A stretch of DNA of 64,000 nt from assembly GCA_001695595.3 (NCBI GenBank), contig MBPM02000049.1, positions 62,001 to 126,000 on the forward strand, written 5' to 3'. Positions 13,081 to 25,867 of the stretch are shown here, one piece after another (the stretch's first letter is position 1; the number at the start of each line of letters is the position of its first letter). Both the position numbers and the translations under genes were made by a program. Origin of the DNA: Plasmopara viticola. Lineage: Eukaryota > Oomycota > Peronosporomycetes > Peronosporales > Peronosporaceae. The notes under the pieces are model-generated. The model had not been told where the DNA came from. It saw nothing but the letters and a program-made list of their open reading frames with translations, and did no database searches.

Positions 13081-16000
13081 AAAGCGTATATTCGCTCTTG
13101 TGAAGTGCTGAGATGATATACGGCATTAGATACGTCCTTTATATCTTTCTAAAGTGCGCAAACGCAAAAGGGTTACAACAAAGCGTATAGTCACTCTTGT
13201 GAAGTGCTGGGATGATCTACGGCCAAAGATCCGTCCTTTCTATCATTCTAGACTTGCGCAGACGCAATAGAGCCACAACTTAGCGTATTGTCGCTCTTGT
13301 GAAGTGATGGGATGATATACCGTCATAGATATGTCCTTTCTATCATTCTAGACGTGCGTAGACGCGTAGAGCAACACAAAGCGTATATTCGCTCGTGTGA
13401 AGTGCTGTGAAGATATACGGCCTTTGATACTTCCTTTTTATCATTCTCGACGTGCGCAGACGCGATAGGGTCACAACTAAGCGTATATTCGCTCTTGTGA
13501 AGTGCTCGAAAGATATACGGCCTTTGATACTTCCTTTCTTTCATTCTAGACGGGCGCAGACGCGATAGATTCACAACTAAGCGTATAGTCGCTCTTGTGA
13601 AGTGCTGGGATGACCTACTACCATAGCTACGTCCTTTCTATCATTCTGGACGTGCGCAGACGCAATAGAGCCACAACAAGTGTATATTCGCGCACATTAA
13701 GTGCTGGGATGGTTTTCGGCCATAGCTATGTTCTTTTTATCGTTCTAGACGTGCGCGGACGCAATAGGGTCACAACTAAGCGTATATTTTCGCTCTTGTG
13801 AAGTGCTAGAAAGACATACGGTCATAGATACGTCTTTTCTATCATTCTAGACGTGGGTAGACGCAAAAGGTCAGAACAAGGCGCATACTATCTCTCGTGA
13901 AGTGCTGAGATGATATACGGCATTAGATACGTCCTTTCTATCTTTCTAAAGTGCGCAAACGCAAAAGAGTTGCAACAAAGCGTATAGTCACTCTTGTGAA
14001 GTGCTGGGATGATACACGGCCATGCATACGTCTTTTCTATCTTTTTAGACGTGTGCAGACGCAATAAAACCACCACCAAGCGTATATTTGCTTTGTGAAG
14101 TGCTGTGAAGATACACGGCCATAGATACGTCCTTTTTTTCTTTCTAGACGTGCGCAGACGCAATAAACCAACAACAAAGCGTATATTCGCTCTCGTGAAG
14201 TGCTAAGAAGATATACGGCCTTAAATACTTCCTTTCTATCATTCCAGACGTGGGCAGACGCAATAGATCCACAACTAAGCGTATATTCGCTCTTTTGAAG
14301 AGATGAGATGATATACGGCTACAGACACGTCCTTATTATCATTCTAGACGTGCGCAGACGCAATAAAGCGACAACAAAGCGTATTTTCGCTCTTTGAAGT
14401 GCTGGAAAGATAAATGGCCTTACATACTCCTTAATTCTAGACTTGAGAAGACGCATTAGATTCACAACAAAGTGTATAGTCGCTCTTGTGAAGTGCTGAG
14501 ATGATATACGGCCATGGATACTTATGTTATGCCTATCTAGACGTGCGAAGATACAATCGAGCCAAAACAAGCATATAGTTGCTCTTGGGAAGTGCTGTGA
14601 AGATATACGGCCATAGATACGTCCTTTCTATCATTCTAGACGCGCAAATACGCAACAGAGCAACAACAAAGCGTATATTCGCTCTTGTGAAGTGCTATCA
14701 AGATATACGGCCTTTGATACTTCCTTTCTATCATTCAAGAAGTACGCAGACGCAATAGATCCACAACTAAGCGTGTAGTCGCTCTTGTGAAGTGCTGAGA
14801 TGATAGCGGCCATTTCTACGTCCTCTCTATCATTCTAAAGGTTTGCAGACGCAACAGAGGCACACGTAAGCGTATAGTCGCACTTGTGAGGTGATGAGAT
14901 GTTATACGGCCATAGATTCGTCCTTTTTATCACTTTAAACGTGCGAATACACGATAGATCCACAGCAAAAAATATATTCGCTCGTGTGAATTGCTCGGAA
15001 GATGTACGGCTTTACATACGTCCTTTCTGGCATTCTAGATGTGCGCGGACGCATAAGGGTCACAACAAAGCGTATAGTCGCTCTTGTGAAGTGCTGTAAA
15101 AATATACAGCCTTAGATACTTCTTTTCTATCTTTCTAGACGTGCGCAGACGCAATAGAGCAACACCAAAGCGTATATTCGCTCTCGTAAAGTGCTGTGAA
15201 AATATACAGCCTTAGATACTTCGTTTCTATCTTTCTAGATATGCGCAGACGCAATAGAGCAACAACAAAGCGGACAGTCGCTCTTGTGGAGTGCTGGGAT
15301 GATATAAGGCCATAGATACGTCCTTTCTATCATTCTAGACAACCGTAGATGCAATAGAGCAACAAAGCGCATATTCGCTCTCGTGACGTGCTGTGAAGAT
15401 TTGCGGCCATAGATACGTCCTTTCTTTCATTTTAGAAGTGCACAGACGATATAGGGTCACAACTAAGCGTATATTCGCTCTTGTGAAGTTTTGAGTTGAT
15501 ATGCGGCCCTTGATACGTCCCTTCTTTCGTTCTAGGCGTGCGCAGACGCAACAGAGCCGAAACTGAGCGTATGGTCGCTCTCATGATATGCTGGAATGAT
15601 GTAAGGCCATAGATACGTCCTTGCTATCATTCTAGACGTGCGCAGACGCAATAAAGCAGTAACAATGTGTATATTCGCTCTTGGGAAGTGCTGTGAAGAT
15701 ATACGGGCTTAGATACGTCCTTTCTATCATTCTATACGTGTGCAGACGCATTAGATCCACAACTAAGCGTATAGTCGCTCTCGTAAAGTGCTGAGATGAT
15801 GTACGGCGAAAGATGCGTCTTTTCTATCATTTCAGACGTGCGCAGACGAATTAGCTCCACAACAAGCGTATATTCGCTCTTTTGAAGTGATGAGATGAAA
15901 TACGGTCTTCGACACTTCCTTTATATTATTGTAGACGTGCGCAGACGCGATAGATCCACATCTTAGCGTATAGCCGCTCTTATGAAGCGCTAGGATGATA

Positions 16001-17269
16001 ACCGGCCATAGATACGTCCTTTCTATCTTTCTAGATATAGGCAGACGCAATAGAGCAACAACAAAGCGTGTGTTCGCTCTTGTGAAGTGCTGTGAAGATG
16101 TACGGCCATCGATACGTCCTTTCTTTCATTCTAGAAGTGCCCAGACGCAAAAGGGTCACAACTAAGCGTATCGTCGCTTTTGGGAAGTGCTGGGATGATA
16201 TACGGTCTTGAATAAGTCCTTTCTTTCATTCTAGACTTGCGCAAGACGAAAAAGATCTACAACAAAGCGTATATTCGCTCTCGTGAAGTGATGTGAAGAT
16301 ATACGGCCTTGGACACGTCCTTTCTATAATTCTAGACACGCGCAGACGCAATAGTTTAACATCTAAGCGTATAGTCGCTCTTGTAAAGTGCTGAGATGAT
16401 AGCGGCCATAGCTACGGCCTTTGTATCATTCTAGAGATTCGCAGACGCAACAGAGAACGAGTAAGCGTATAGTCGCTCTTGTGAAGTGATGAGATGTTAC
16501 ACGGCCATAGATACGTCTTTTCTATCCTTTATAACGTGCGCAGACGCAATAGAGCAACAAGAAAGCGTATATTCGCTCTTGTGAAGTGCTAGGATGATAT
16601 ACGGCCATCGATACGTCTTTTCTATCATTCTAGAAGTGCGCAGACGCGATAGGGTCACAACTAAGCGTATCGACGCCCTTGTGAATTGCTGGGATGTTAT
16701 ACGGCCAAAGATACGTCCTTTCTATCATTCCAGACGTGCGCAGACGAAATATAGCATCAACAATGCGTTTTTTCGCTCTCGTGACGTGCTGTGAAGATAT
16801 ATAGCCTTGGATACGTCATATAATTCTAGACATGCGCAGATGCAATAGATCCATAAATAAGCGTATCGTCGCTCTTGTGATATTTTGAGATAATGAATGG
16901 CCATTGTTACGTCCTTTCTATCATTTTAAACGTGCGCACTCTGAAGATGTACGACCTAAAATTCCTTCTTTTTATCCTACAAGACGTTCCCAGACGCAAT
17001 AGATGCACAACTAAGACTATAGCCGCTTTTGTGAAGTGCTGAGATGATATACGGCCATAGAAACGTCTTTTCTATCATTGCAGACGTGCGGAAACGCAAT
17101 AGATCCACAACAAAGCGTATATTAAATCTTGGGAAGTTCTGAAATAATGTACGACCATAGATACGTCCTTTCCATCATTCTAGACGTGGGCAGACGCAAT
17201 AGATCAACAACTAAGTGTAAAGTCGCACTTGTAAAGAGCTGAGATGATATCCGGCCATAGATACGTCCT

Positions 17270-17990
17270 TTCTATAATTCTAGACGTGTGCAGACGCAAT
17301 AAAGCAACTTAAAGGGTATATTCGCTCTCGTGAAGTGCTGTGAAGATATACGGGCATAGATACGTCCTTTCTATCATTCTTATGCGCAGAAATAATAGGG
17401 TCAAAACTAAGCGTATAGTCACTCTTGTGAAGTGCTGTGAAGATATACGGCCTTGATTACGTCCTTTCTTTGATTCTGGACGTGCACAGACGCAAAAGAT
17501 CCACAATTAAGTGTATAGTCGCAGTTGTAAAGTGCTAAGTTGGTATACGGCCATAGATACGTCCTTTCTATAATTCTAGACTTGCGCAGACGCAATAGAG
17601 CAACACAAAGCGTATATTATCTCTCGTGAAGTGCTGTGAAGCTATACGGGCACATATACGTCTTTTTTATCATTCTAGAAGTGCGCAGAAGAAATAGGGT
17701 CAAAACTAAGCGTATAGTCGCTCTTGTGAAGTACTGTGAAGATATACGACCTTGGATACGTCCATTCTATCATTCTAGACGTGCGCAGACGCAATAGAGC
17801 AACAACAAAGCGTACATTATCTCTCGTGAAGTACTGTGAAGCTATACGGCCATAGATACGTCCTTTCTATCATTCTAGAAGTGCGCAGAAGCAATAGGGT
17901 CAAAACTAAGCGTAGAGTCACTCTTGTAATGTGCTGGAATGATGTACGGCCAAAGATACGTACTTTCTATCATTCTAGATGTGCGCAGAC
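17270..17990 (+). repeat. Local 2-3-monomer repeat
   Basis: The variant TCAAAACTAAGCG occurs at 17,401, 17,700 and 17,900, giving spacings of 299 and 200 bp. It is preceded each time by a TATCATTCT monomer whose next block is GCGCAGAA rather than GCAGACG. This looks like a short-lived small HOR inside otherwise irregular monomers. Confidence 0.8.
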
Positions 17991-19199
17991 ACAACAGAGC
18001 CACAACTAAGCGTATAGTCGCTCTTGTGAAGTGCTGAGATGATATACGGCCATTCATACGTCCTTTCTATCATTGTAGACGTTTGCAGACGCATTAGAGC
18101 AACAACAAAGCGTATATTCGCTCTCATGAAGTGCTGTGAAGATATACGGCCATAGATACGTCCGTTCTATCATTCTAGACTTGCGCAGACGCATAGAAAC
18201 CACAACTAAGCGCATAGTCGCTCTAGTGAAGTGCTGGGATAATATACGTCCATAGATACGTCCATTCCATCATTCGAGACGTGCGCAGACGCAATAGAGC
18301 CAGAACTAAGCGTATGGTTGCTCTTGTGAAGTGCTGAGATGATATACGGCCATAGATACATCATTTTTATCATTCTAAACGTGCGCAGACGAAATAGGGT
18401 CACAACAAGCGTATCGTCGCTCTTGTGAAGTGCTGAGATGATATACGGCCATAGATACGTCCTTTCTATCTTTCTGAACGTGTGCAGACAAATTAGAGCC
18501 ACAACCAGCGTATATTCGCTCTCATGAAGTGCTGTGAAGATTTACGGTCATAGATACGTCCATTTATCATTCTAGACGTGCGCAGACGCATAAGATCCAC
18601 AACTAGGTTTATATTTGCTCTTGTGAAGTGCTGGGATGATGTACGGCCATAGATATGTCCGGTCTTTCATTCCAGACGTGCGCAGACGCAATTGGATCAC
18701 AACTGAGCGTATATACGCTCTTGTCAAGTGTTGAGATGATATACGACTATAGATTCTTTCTTTCTACCATTTTAGACGTGCACAGACGCAACAAAGCAAA
18801 CACAAAGCGTACACTCGCTCTTGACAACTGCTGAGATGAATTACGGCCATTCATACGTCCTTTCAATCATTCTAGATGTGCGCAGACGCAATAGGGTCAC
18901 AACTAAGCGGATAGTCGCTCTTGTGAAGGGCTGGGTTGATGTACGGCGATAGATACGTCCGTTCTATAATTCTAGAAGTGCGCAGACGCAATAGGGTCAC
19001 AACAAAGCGTATCGTAGCTCTTGTGAAGAGAGATGATGTTAGGTCATACATACATCCTTTCTATCATTTCAAACGTGTGCAGACGCAATAAAGCCACAAC
19101 AACGCGTGTTTCCGCTCGTGGGAAGTGCTCGGAAGATGTACGATTATACATACGTCCTTTTTATTATTCTTGACATGCCCAGACGCAATAGAGGCATAT

Positions 19200-21740
19200 A
19201 TTCGCTCTTGTGAAGTACTGAGATGATGTACGGCCATACATACGTCCTTTCTATCATTCTAAAGGTGCACAGACGCAAAAGAGCCACAACTAAGCGTATA
19301 TTCGCTCTTGTGAAGGGCGGAGAGGACGTATGACCATACATACGTCCTATCTTTCTTTATAGACGTGCGATGACGCAATAGAGCAACAATCAAGCGTATT
19401 TTCGCTCTTGTGAAGTGCTGCGATAATGTACGGCCATACTTATGTCCTTTTTCTCATTCTAGACATACGATAACGCAATAGGGCGAAACGCTTTGGTATA
19501 TTCGCTCTTGTGAATGGCTGAGAGGACGTATGAACATACATACGTCTATTCTATCATTATAGACGTGCGATAATGCAATAAAGCCACAACAAAGCGTATA
19601 TCCGCTCTTGTGAAGTGCAGAGATGATGTACGGCCATATAAACGTTATGTCATCATTCTCGACATGCGCGAACGCAATAGAGCAAGAACAAAGCGTATCT
19701 TCGCTTTTTTGAAGTGCTGAGATGATGTACAGCCATCCATGTGTCGTTTCTATCATTCTAGATGGGCCCAGACGCATAGAGTCACAATTAAACGTATATA
19801 CGCTCTTTTGAAGTGCTGGGATGATATGCGGCAACAGATATGTCCTTTCTATCTTTCTAAACGTGCGCACACCCAATAGAGCAACAACAAAGCGCGTAAA
19901 GCGTGTATTCGCTATTTTGAAGTGCTAGGATGATGTACGGCCATCGATACATCCTTTTTATCTTTCTGAACGTGCAGAGACGCAATAGAGCCACAACAAA
20001 GCGTTATTCGTTCTTTTGAAGTGCTGAGAAATGTACGGCCATATATACGTCCTTTCATATTTTTAAACGTGCACAGACGCAAAAAAGCCACAACTAAGCT
20101 TAAGTTAGCTCTTGTGAAGGGCTGAGAGGACGTATGACCATACATAATCTTTCTACCTTTATAGACGTGCGATGACGCAATAGAGCCACATGTAAGCGTA
20201 TATTCGCTCTTGTGAAGTGCTGAGATGATTTACGGCCATACATATGTCCTTTTTATCATTCTAGACATACGTGAACGCAAAAGAGCCACAACAAAGCGCA
20301 TATTCGCTTTTTTGAAGTGCTGAGATGATGTATGTCGATAAACACATTCTTTTTATCATTCTAGACGTGCACAGACGCAATAGAGCAACAACTGAGCGTA
20401 TATTCGCTCTTGTGAATGGCTGAGAGGAGGTATGACCATACATACGTCCTTTTCATCATTCTAGACATACGCGAACGCAATAGAATCACAACTAAACGCA
20501 TTTTCACTCTTTTGAAGTGCTGGGAAAATGTACACCCATCGATACGTCCTTTCTATCTTTCTAGACGTGCGCAGACGCAAAAGAGCCACAACAAAGCGTA
20601 TATTCGCTCTTGTGAAGTGCTGAGACGATGGGCCATACATACGTCCTTTCTATCATGCTAGACGTGTGCAGACGCAATTGAGCCACAATTAAGCATATAT
20701 TCCCTCTTTTGAAGTGCTGAGATGATGTACGGGCTCGGATACGTTCTCTCTTTCGTTCTGGACGTGCACAGATGCAAAAGAGTTACAACTAAGCGTATTT
20801 TTGTTCTTTTGAAGATCTGAGATTATGTACAGCATACATACGTCCTTTCTATTATTCTAGACGTGCACAGACGCAATAGAGTCACAGCTAAATGAATCTT
20901 AGCTCTTTGGAAGTGCTCAGATGATGTACGGCCGTACATTAGTCCTTTCTATCATTTTAGACGTGCGCAGACGCAATAGAGCCACAACAAAGCGTATATT
21001 CTTTCTTTTGGAGTGCTGACATGATGTATTTCCTTATATACGTTCTTTTTATCATTCTTAAGTTGCACAAACGCAAAAGAGTCACAACTAAGCTTTTATT
21101 CGCTCTTGTGAAGGGCCGAGATGATGTGCGGCCATACATACGTCCTTTTTATCATTCTAGACATGCGCGAACGCAATAGAGCCAGAATGAGGCGTATATT
21201 CGCTCTTATAAAGTGCTGAGATGATATACGGCCATACATACGTTCTTTTCATCATTCAAGGCATGCGCGAATGCAGTAGATACACAACAAAGCATATATT
21301 CGCTATTGTGAAATGCTGAGATGACGTACAGCCATGGATTCCTCTTTTCTCTCTTTCTAGAGGTGCGCAGACGCAATTGAGCCACAACTAAGCGAATATT
21401 CTCTCTCTTGAAGTGCTGAGATGATGTTCGGCCATAAATACGTCCTTTCTATCATACTAGACGAGCGCAGACACAATAGAGCCACAACTGAGCGTATTTT
21501 CGCTCTCTGAAGTGCTGAGATGATGTACAGCCATAGATACGTCCTTTCTATCAGTCTAGACGTGCTTAAACGTGACAGAGTCACAAATAAGCGTATATTC
21601 GCTCTCATGAAGTGCTGAGATCATGTATGGCCATCGATACGTCCTTTCTATCATTCTAGACGTGCGCAGACGCAATAGAGCCACAACTAAACGTATATTC
21701 GCTCTTGTGAAGGGCTGAGATGATGTACAGCCATACAAAC
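19200..21740 (+). repeat. Diverged monomers ancestral to the 4.1-kb HOR
   Basis: Monomers here share rare variants with the long HOR and in part the same order. About 20,025-20,680 lines up with 22,219-22,880 through GGGCTGAGAGGACGTATGACC, GACGTGCRATGACGCAATAG, TGGCTGAGAGGAGG and ACATACGCGAACGCAATA. It has one monomer fewer and many substitutions. About 21,290-21,380 resembles 22,100-22,190 (ACAGCCATGGAT then CCTCTTTTC). This reads as an older, decayed layer from which the HOR was assembled, and it directly borders copy A. Confidence 0.78.
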
Positions 21741-24700
21741 GTCCTTTCTAGCATTCTAGACGTGCGCAGACGCAATAGAGCATAAAATTAAGCAGTTATT
21801 CGCTCTTTATAAGTTCTGGGATTATATAAGGCAACACATACGTCTTTTCTATATTTCTAGACGTGCGCAGACGCAAAAGAGCAACAACTGAGCCTATATT
21901 TGCTTATGTGAAGTGCTGAGATGATGTGCGGTCATAGATACGTCCGTTCTATCATTCTAGATGTGCGCATATGCAATGAAGCCAAAACTAAGCGTATGTT
22001 TGCTCTTTTGAAGTACTGAGATAATGCACAGCCGTACATACGTCCTTTCTATCATTCTAGACGTACGCAGACGCAATAGAGCCACAACAAAGCGTATATT
22101 TGCTCTTGTGAAATGCTGACATGACGTACAGCCATGGATACCTCTTTTCGCTCTTTCTTGAGGTGCCCAGACGCAATAGAGCCACAACAAAGCGTATATT
22201 GGCTCTTTTGAAGTGCTGAGATGATGTACGGCCATATATACGTCCTTTTATATTTCTAAACGTGCACAGACGCAAAAGGACCACAACTAAGCGTAAATTC
22301 GCTCTTGTGAAGGGCTGAGAGGACGTATGACCATACATCCGTCTATCTAACTTTATAGACGTGCAATGACGCAATAGAGCCACATCTAAGCGTATATATG
22401 CTCTTGTGAAGTGCCAAGAGGACGTATGACCATATATACGTCTTTTCTATCGTTCTAGACATACGCAGACGCAATAGAGCCACAACAAAGCGTATATTCG
22501 CTCTTGTGAAATGCTGAGATGATGTAAGGCCATTACTCCGTCTTTACTAGCATTCTAGACGTGCACAGACGCAATAGAGCCACAACAGAGCGCATATTCG
22601 CTCTTTTAAAGTGCTGAGATGATGTATGGCAATAGAAACGTTCTTTCTATCATTCTAGACGTGCACAGACGCAATAGAGCAACAACTGAGCGTATATTCG
22701 CTCTTGTGAATGGCTGAGAGGAGGAATGACCATTTATACATCCTTTTTAGCATTCTAGACATACGCGAACGCAATAAAGTCACAACTAAACGCATATTCG
22801 CTCTTTTGAAGTGCTGGGAAATGTACGGCCATCGATACGTCCTTTCTATCTTTCTAGACGTGCGCAGACGCAAAAGAGCCACAACAATGTGTATATTCGC
22901 TCTTGTGAAGTGCTGGGATGATATACGGCTATACATACGTCTTTTCTCTCATTCTAGGCATACGCAAAAGCAATAGAGAGACAACAAAACGTAGCTTCGC
23001 TCTTTCGAAGTGCTGAGATAATGTACGGCCGTATATACGTCTTTTCTATAATTCTAGACGCGCGCAGACGCAATAAAGTCACAGCTAAATGAAATTCTGC
23101 TCTTTTGAAGTGCTCAGATGATGTACGGCCGTACATTGGTCCTTTTAATCATTTTGGACGTGCGTAAAAGCAATAGAGCCACAACAAAGCGTATATTCGC
23201 TCTCGTGAAGTGCAGAGATGATGTACGGCCATACATACGTCCTTTCTACTATTCTAGATATACGTGAACGCAATCGAGCCACAGCAATGTGTATATTCGC
23301 TCTTGTAAGGTGCTGGGATGATGTACGGCCATACATATCTTTTCTCTTATTCTAGGCGTACGCAACAGCAATAGAGCGACTACAAAACGTATCTTCGCTC
23401 TTTTAAAGTGCTGATATGATGTACAGCCATACATACGTCCTTTCTATTATTTGAGACGTGCGCAGACGCAATCGATCAACAACTAAGCATATATACGCTC
23501 AGACTTAAAGTGCTGAGATGATGGATAACCATACATTCGTCCTTTCTATCAATTTAGACGTACGCAGAAGCAACCGAGCAACAACAAGCGTATCTTAACT
23601 CTTTTGAAGTGCTGAGATGATGTACGGTCCTTTCTGTCATTCTAGCTGAAGCAGACGTAGTAGAGTCACAAAAAAGCGTATATTCGCTATTGTGAAGTGC
23701 TGGGATGATGTACGGCCATAGATACGTCTTTTCTATCATTCTAGGCATACGCAAAAGCAATAGAGCAGCTACAAAACGTATCTTCGCTCTTTTGATGTGC
23801 GGAGATGATGTACAGCCATAAATACGTCCTTCCAGTCAATTTAAACGTGCGATGACGCATTAGAGCCAAAATAAAGCGTATCTTCACTCTTCTGAAGTGC
23901 TGAGATGATGAACGGCCCTACACACGTCCTTTCTTTTATAATAAACGTACGCAGAAGACGATTCAGCAATAACAAAGCGTATATTCGCTCGATTAATGTG
24001 CTAAGACGATGTACGGCCATTCTATTGTTAAAGACGTGCGCAGACGCAATATAGCCACAACCAAACGTATATTCGCTCTTTTGAAGTGCTGGGATGCTAT
24101 AAGGCAATAGATATGTTTTTTCTATCATTCTAGACGTGCACAGATGCAATAAAGCAACAACTAATCCTATGCTGAGATGATGTACGGCCATACATACGTC
24201 CTTTTTGTCTCTCTTGACGAGCGCAGACGCAATGGAGCAATAACAAAGCGTATAATCGCTCTTTCGAAGTGCAGAGATGATGTACGGACATAAATACGTC
24301 CTTTCTATCATTCTAGACGTGCACAGACGCAATAGCGCCACAACATAATGTATATTCGCTCTTTTGAAGTGCTGGGATGATGTACGACCATACATACGTC
24401 TTTTCTATCATTCTAGGCGTACGCAAAGCAATAGAGCAACAACAAAGCGTAGCTTCGCCTTTCGAAGTGCTGAGATGATGTACAGCCATACATAGATCCT
24501 ATGTATAATTCTCGACGTGCGAAGACGCAATTGAGTTATAACTAAACGTATCTTCGCTCTTGTAAAGTATGAGATGATGTACAGCCATACATACGTCGTT
24601 TCTATCATTTTAGGCGTACGTTAAAGCAAAAGAGCAAATACAAAGCGTATCTTCGCTTTTTTGAATTGCTGAGATGATGTACAGCCATACATACGCTCCT

Positions 24701-25867
24701 TTTGTATGGTTCTAGACGTGCGCCGACGCAATAGAGTCACAACTAAACGTATATTCGCTCTTATGAAGTACTGAGATGATATAAGGCAACAGATACGTCC
24801 TTTCTATCTTTCTAGTCGTGAGCAGACGCCAAAGAGTCACAACAAAGCGTATATTCGCGATTGTTAAGTGCTGGGATGATGTACGGCCATACAAACGTCC
24901 TGTCTATCATTCTAGGCGGACGCGAGAGTAATACAGCAACAACAAAGCGTATTTTCGCTCTATTAAAGTGCTGAGATGATAAACAGCCATCCATACGTTC
25001 TTTCTATCATTCTAGACGTGCACAGACGCAATCGAGCCACAGCAAAGCGTGTATTCCCAGTTTTCAAGTCCTGGGATGATGTACGGCAATCGATACGTTC
25101 TGTTTTCAATTCTAGACGAGCTTAGACGCATTAGAGCCACAACGAAGCGTATATTCGTTATTGTGAAGTGCTGGGATGATGTACGGCCATAGATACGTCT
25201 TTTCGCTCATTCTAGGCGTACTCAAAAGCAATAAAGCAACAACAAAGCGTATCTTCGCTCTTTTGATGTGCGGAGATGATGTACAGCCATAAATACGTCC
25301 TTCCAGTCAATCCAAACGTGCGATGACGCATTAGAGCCAAACAAAGCGTATCTTTAATCTTGTGAAGTGCTAAGATGATAAACAGCCCTACATACGTCCT
25401 TTCTTTTATAATAAACGTACGGAGAAGGCGATACAGCAATAAAAAAGCGTATATTCGCTCGATTAATGTGCTGAGACGATGTACGGCCATTCTATCGTTA
25501 AGGACGTGCGCAAACGCAATATAGCCACAACTAAACGTATATTCGCTCTTTTGAAGTGCTGGGATACTATAAGGCAATAGATATGTCTTTTCTATCATTC
25601 TAGACGTGCACAGATGCAATAAAGCAACAACTAATCCTATGCTGAGATGATGTACGGCCATACATACGTCCTTTTTGTCATTCTAGACGAGCGCAGACGC
25701 AATGGAGCAATAACAAAGCGTATAATCGCTCTTTCGAAGTGCAGAGATGATGTATGGACATAAATACGTCCTTTCTATCATTCTAGACGTGCACAGACGC
25801 AATAGCGCCACAACATAATGTATATTCGCTCTCTTGAAGTGCTGAGATGATGTACAGCCATGCATAC
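21741..25867 (+). repeat. Long HOR copy A, 4,127 bp (~41 monomers)
   Basis: Copy limits are set at the marker GTCCTTTCTAGCATTC, which starts at 21,741 and recurs at 25,868. The unit has a left block of about 1.9 kb, a 700-bp segment a (about 23,655-24,360), a spacer s of about 770 bp, and a segment a' (about 25,126-25,831). Segments a and a' are diverged duplicates 1,471 bp apart. Copy A keeps the monomer containing GGCGTACGTTAAAGC near 24,616, so I take it as the full-length form. It differs from copy B by only a few bases per kb by eye. Confidence 0.93.

Larger units (their letters stand above)
12261..19200 (+). repeat. Diverged monomeric satellite, no large HOR
   Basis: About 70 head-to-tail monomers that differ from one another more than those on either side. 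Only small duplications are visible. A 200-bp dimer repeats with TTCGGCTTTA at 12,821 and 13,021. A monomer with TCTAAAGTGCGCAAACGC occurs near 13,150 and near 13,950, about 797 bp apart. A mixed 300/200-bp period occurs at 17,280-17,990. A partial monomer near 16,940 runs GTGCGCACTCTGAAG, losing about half a unit. No gene-like or unique sequence was found. Confidence 0.85.
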
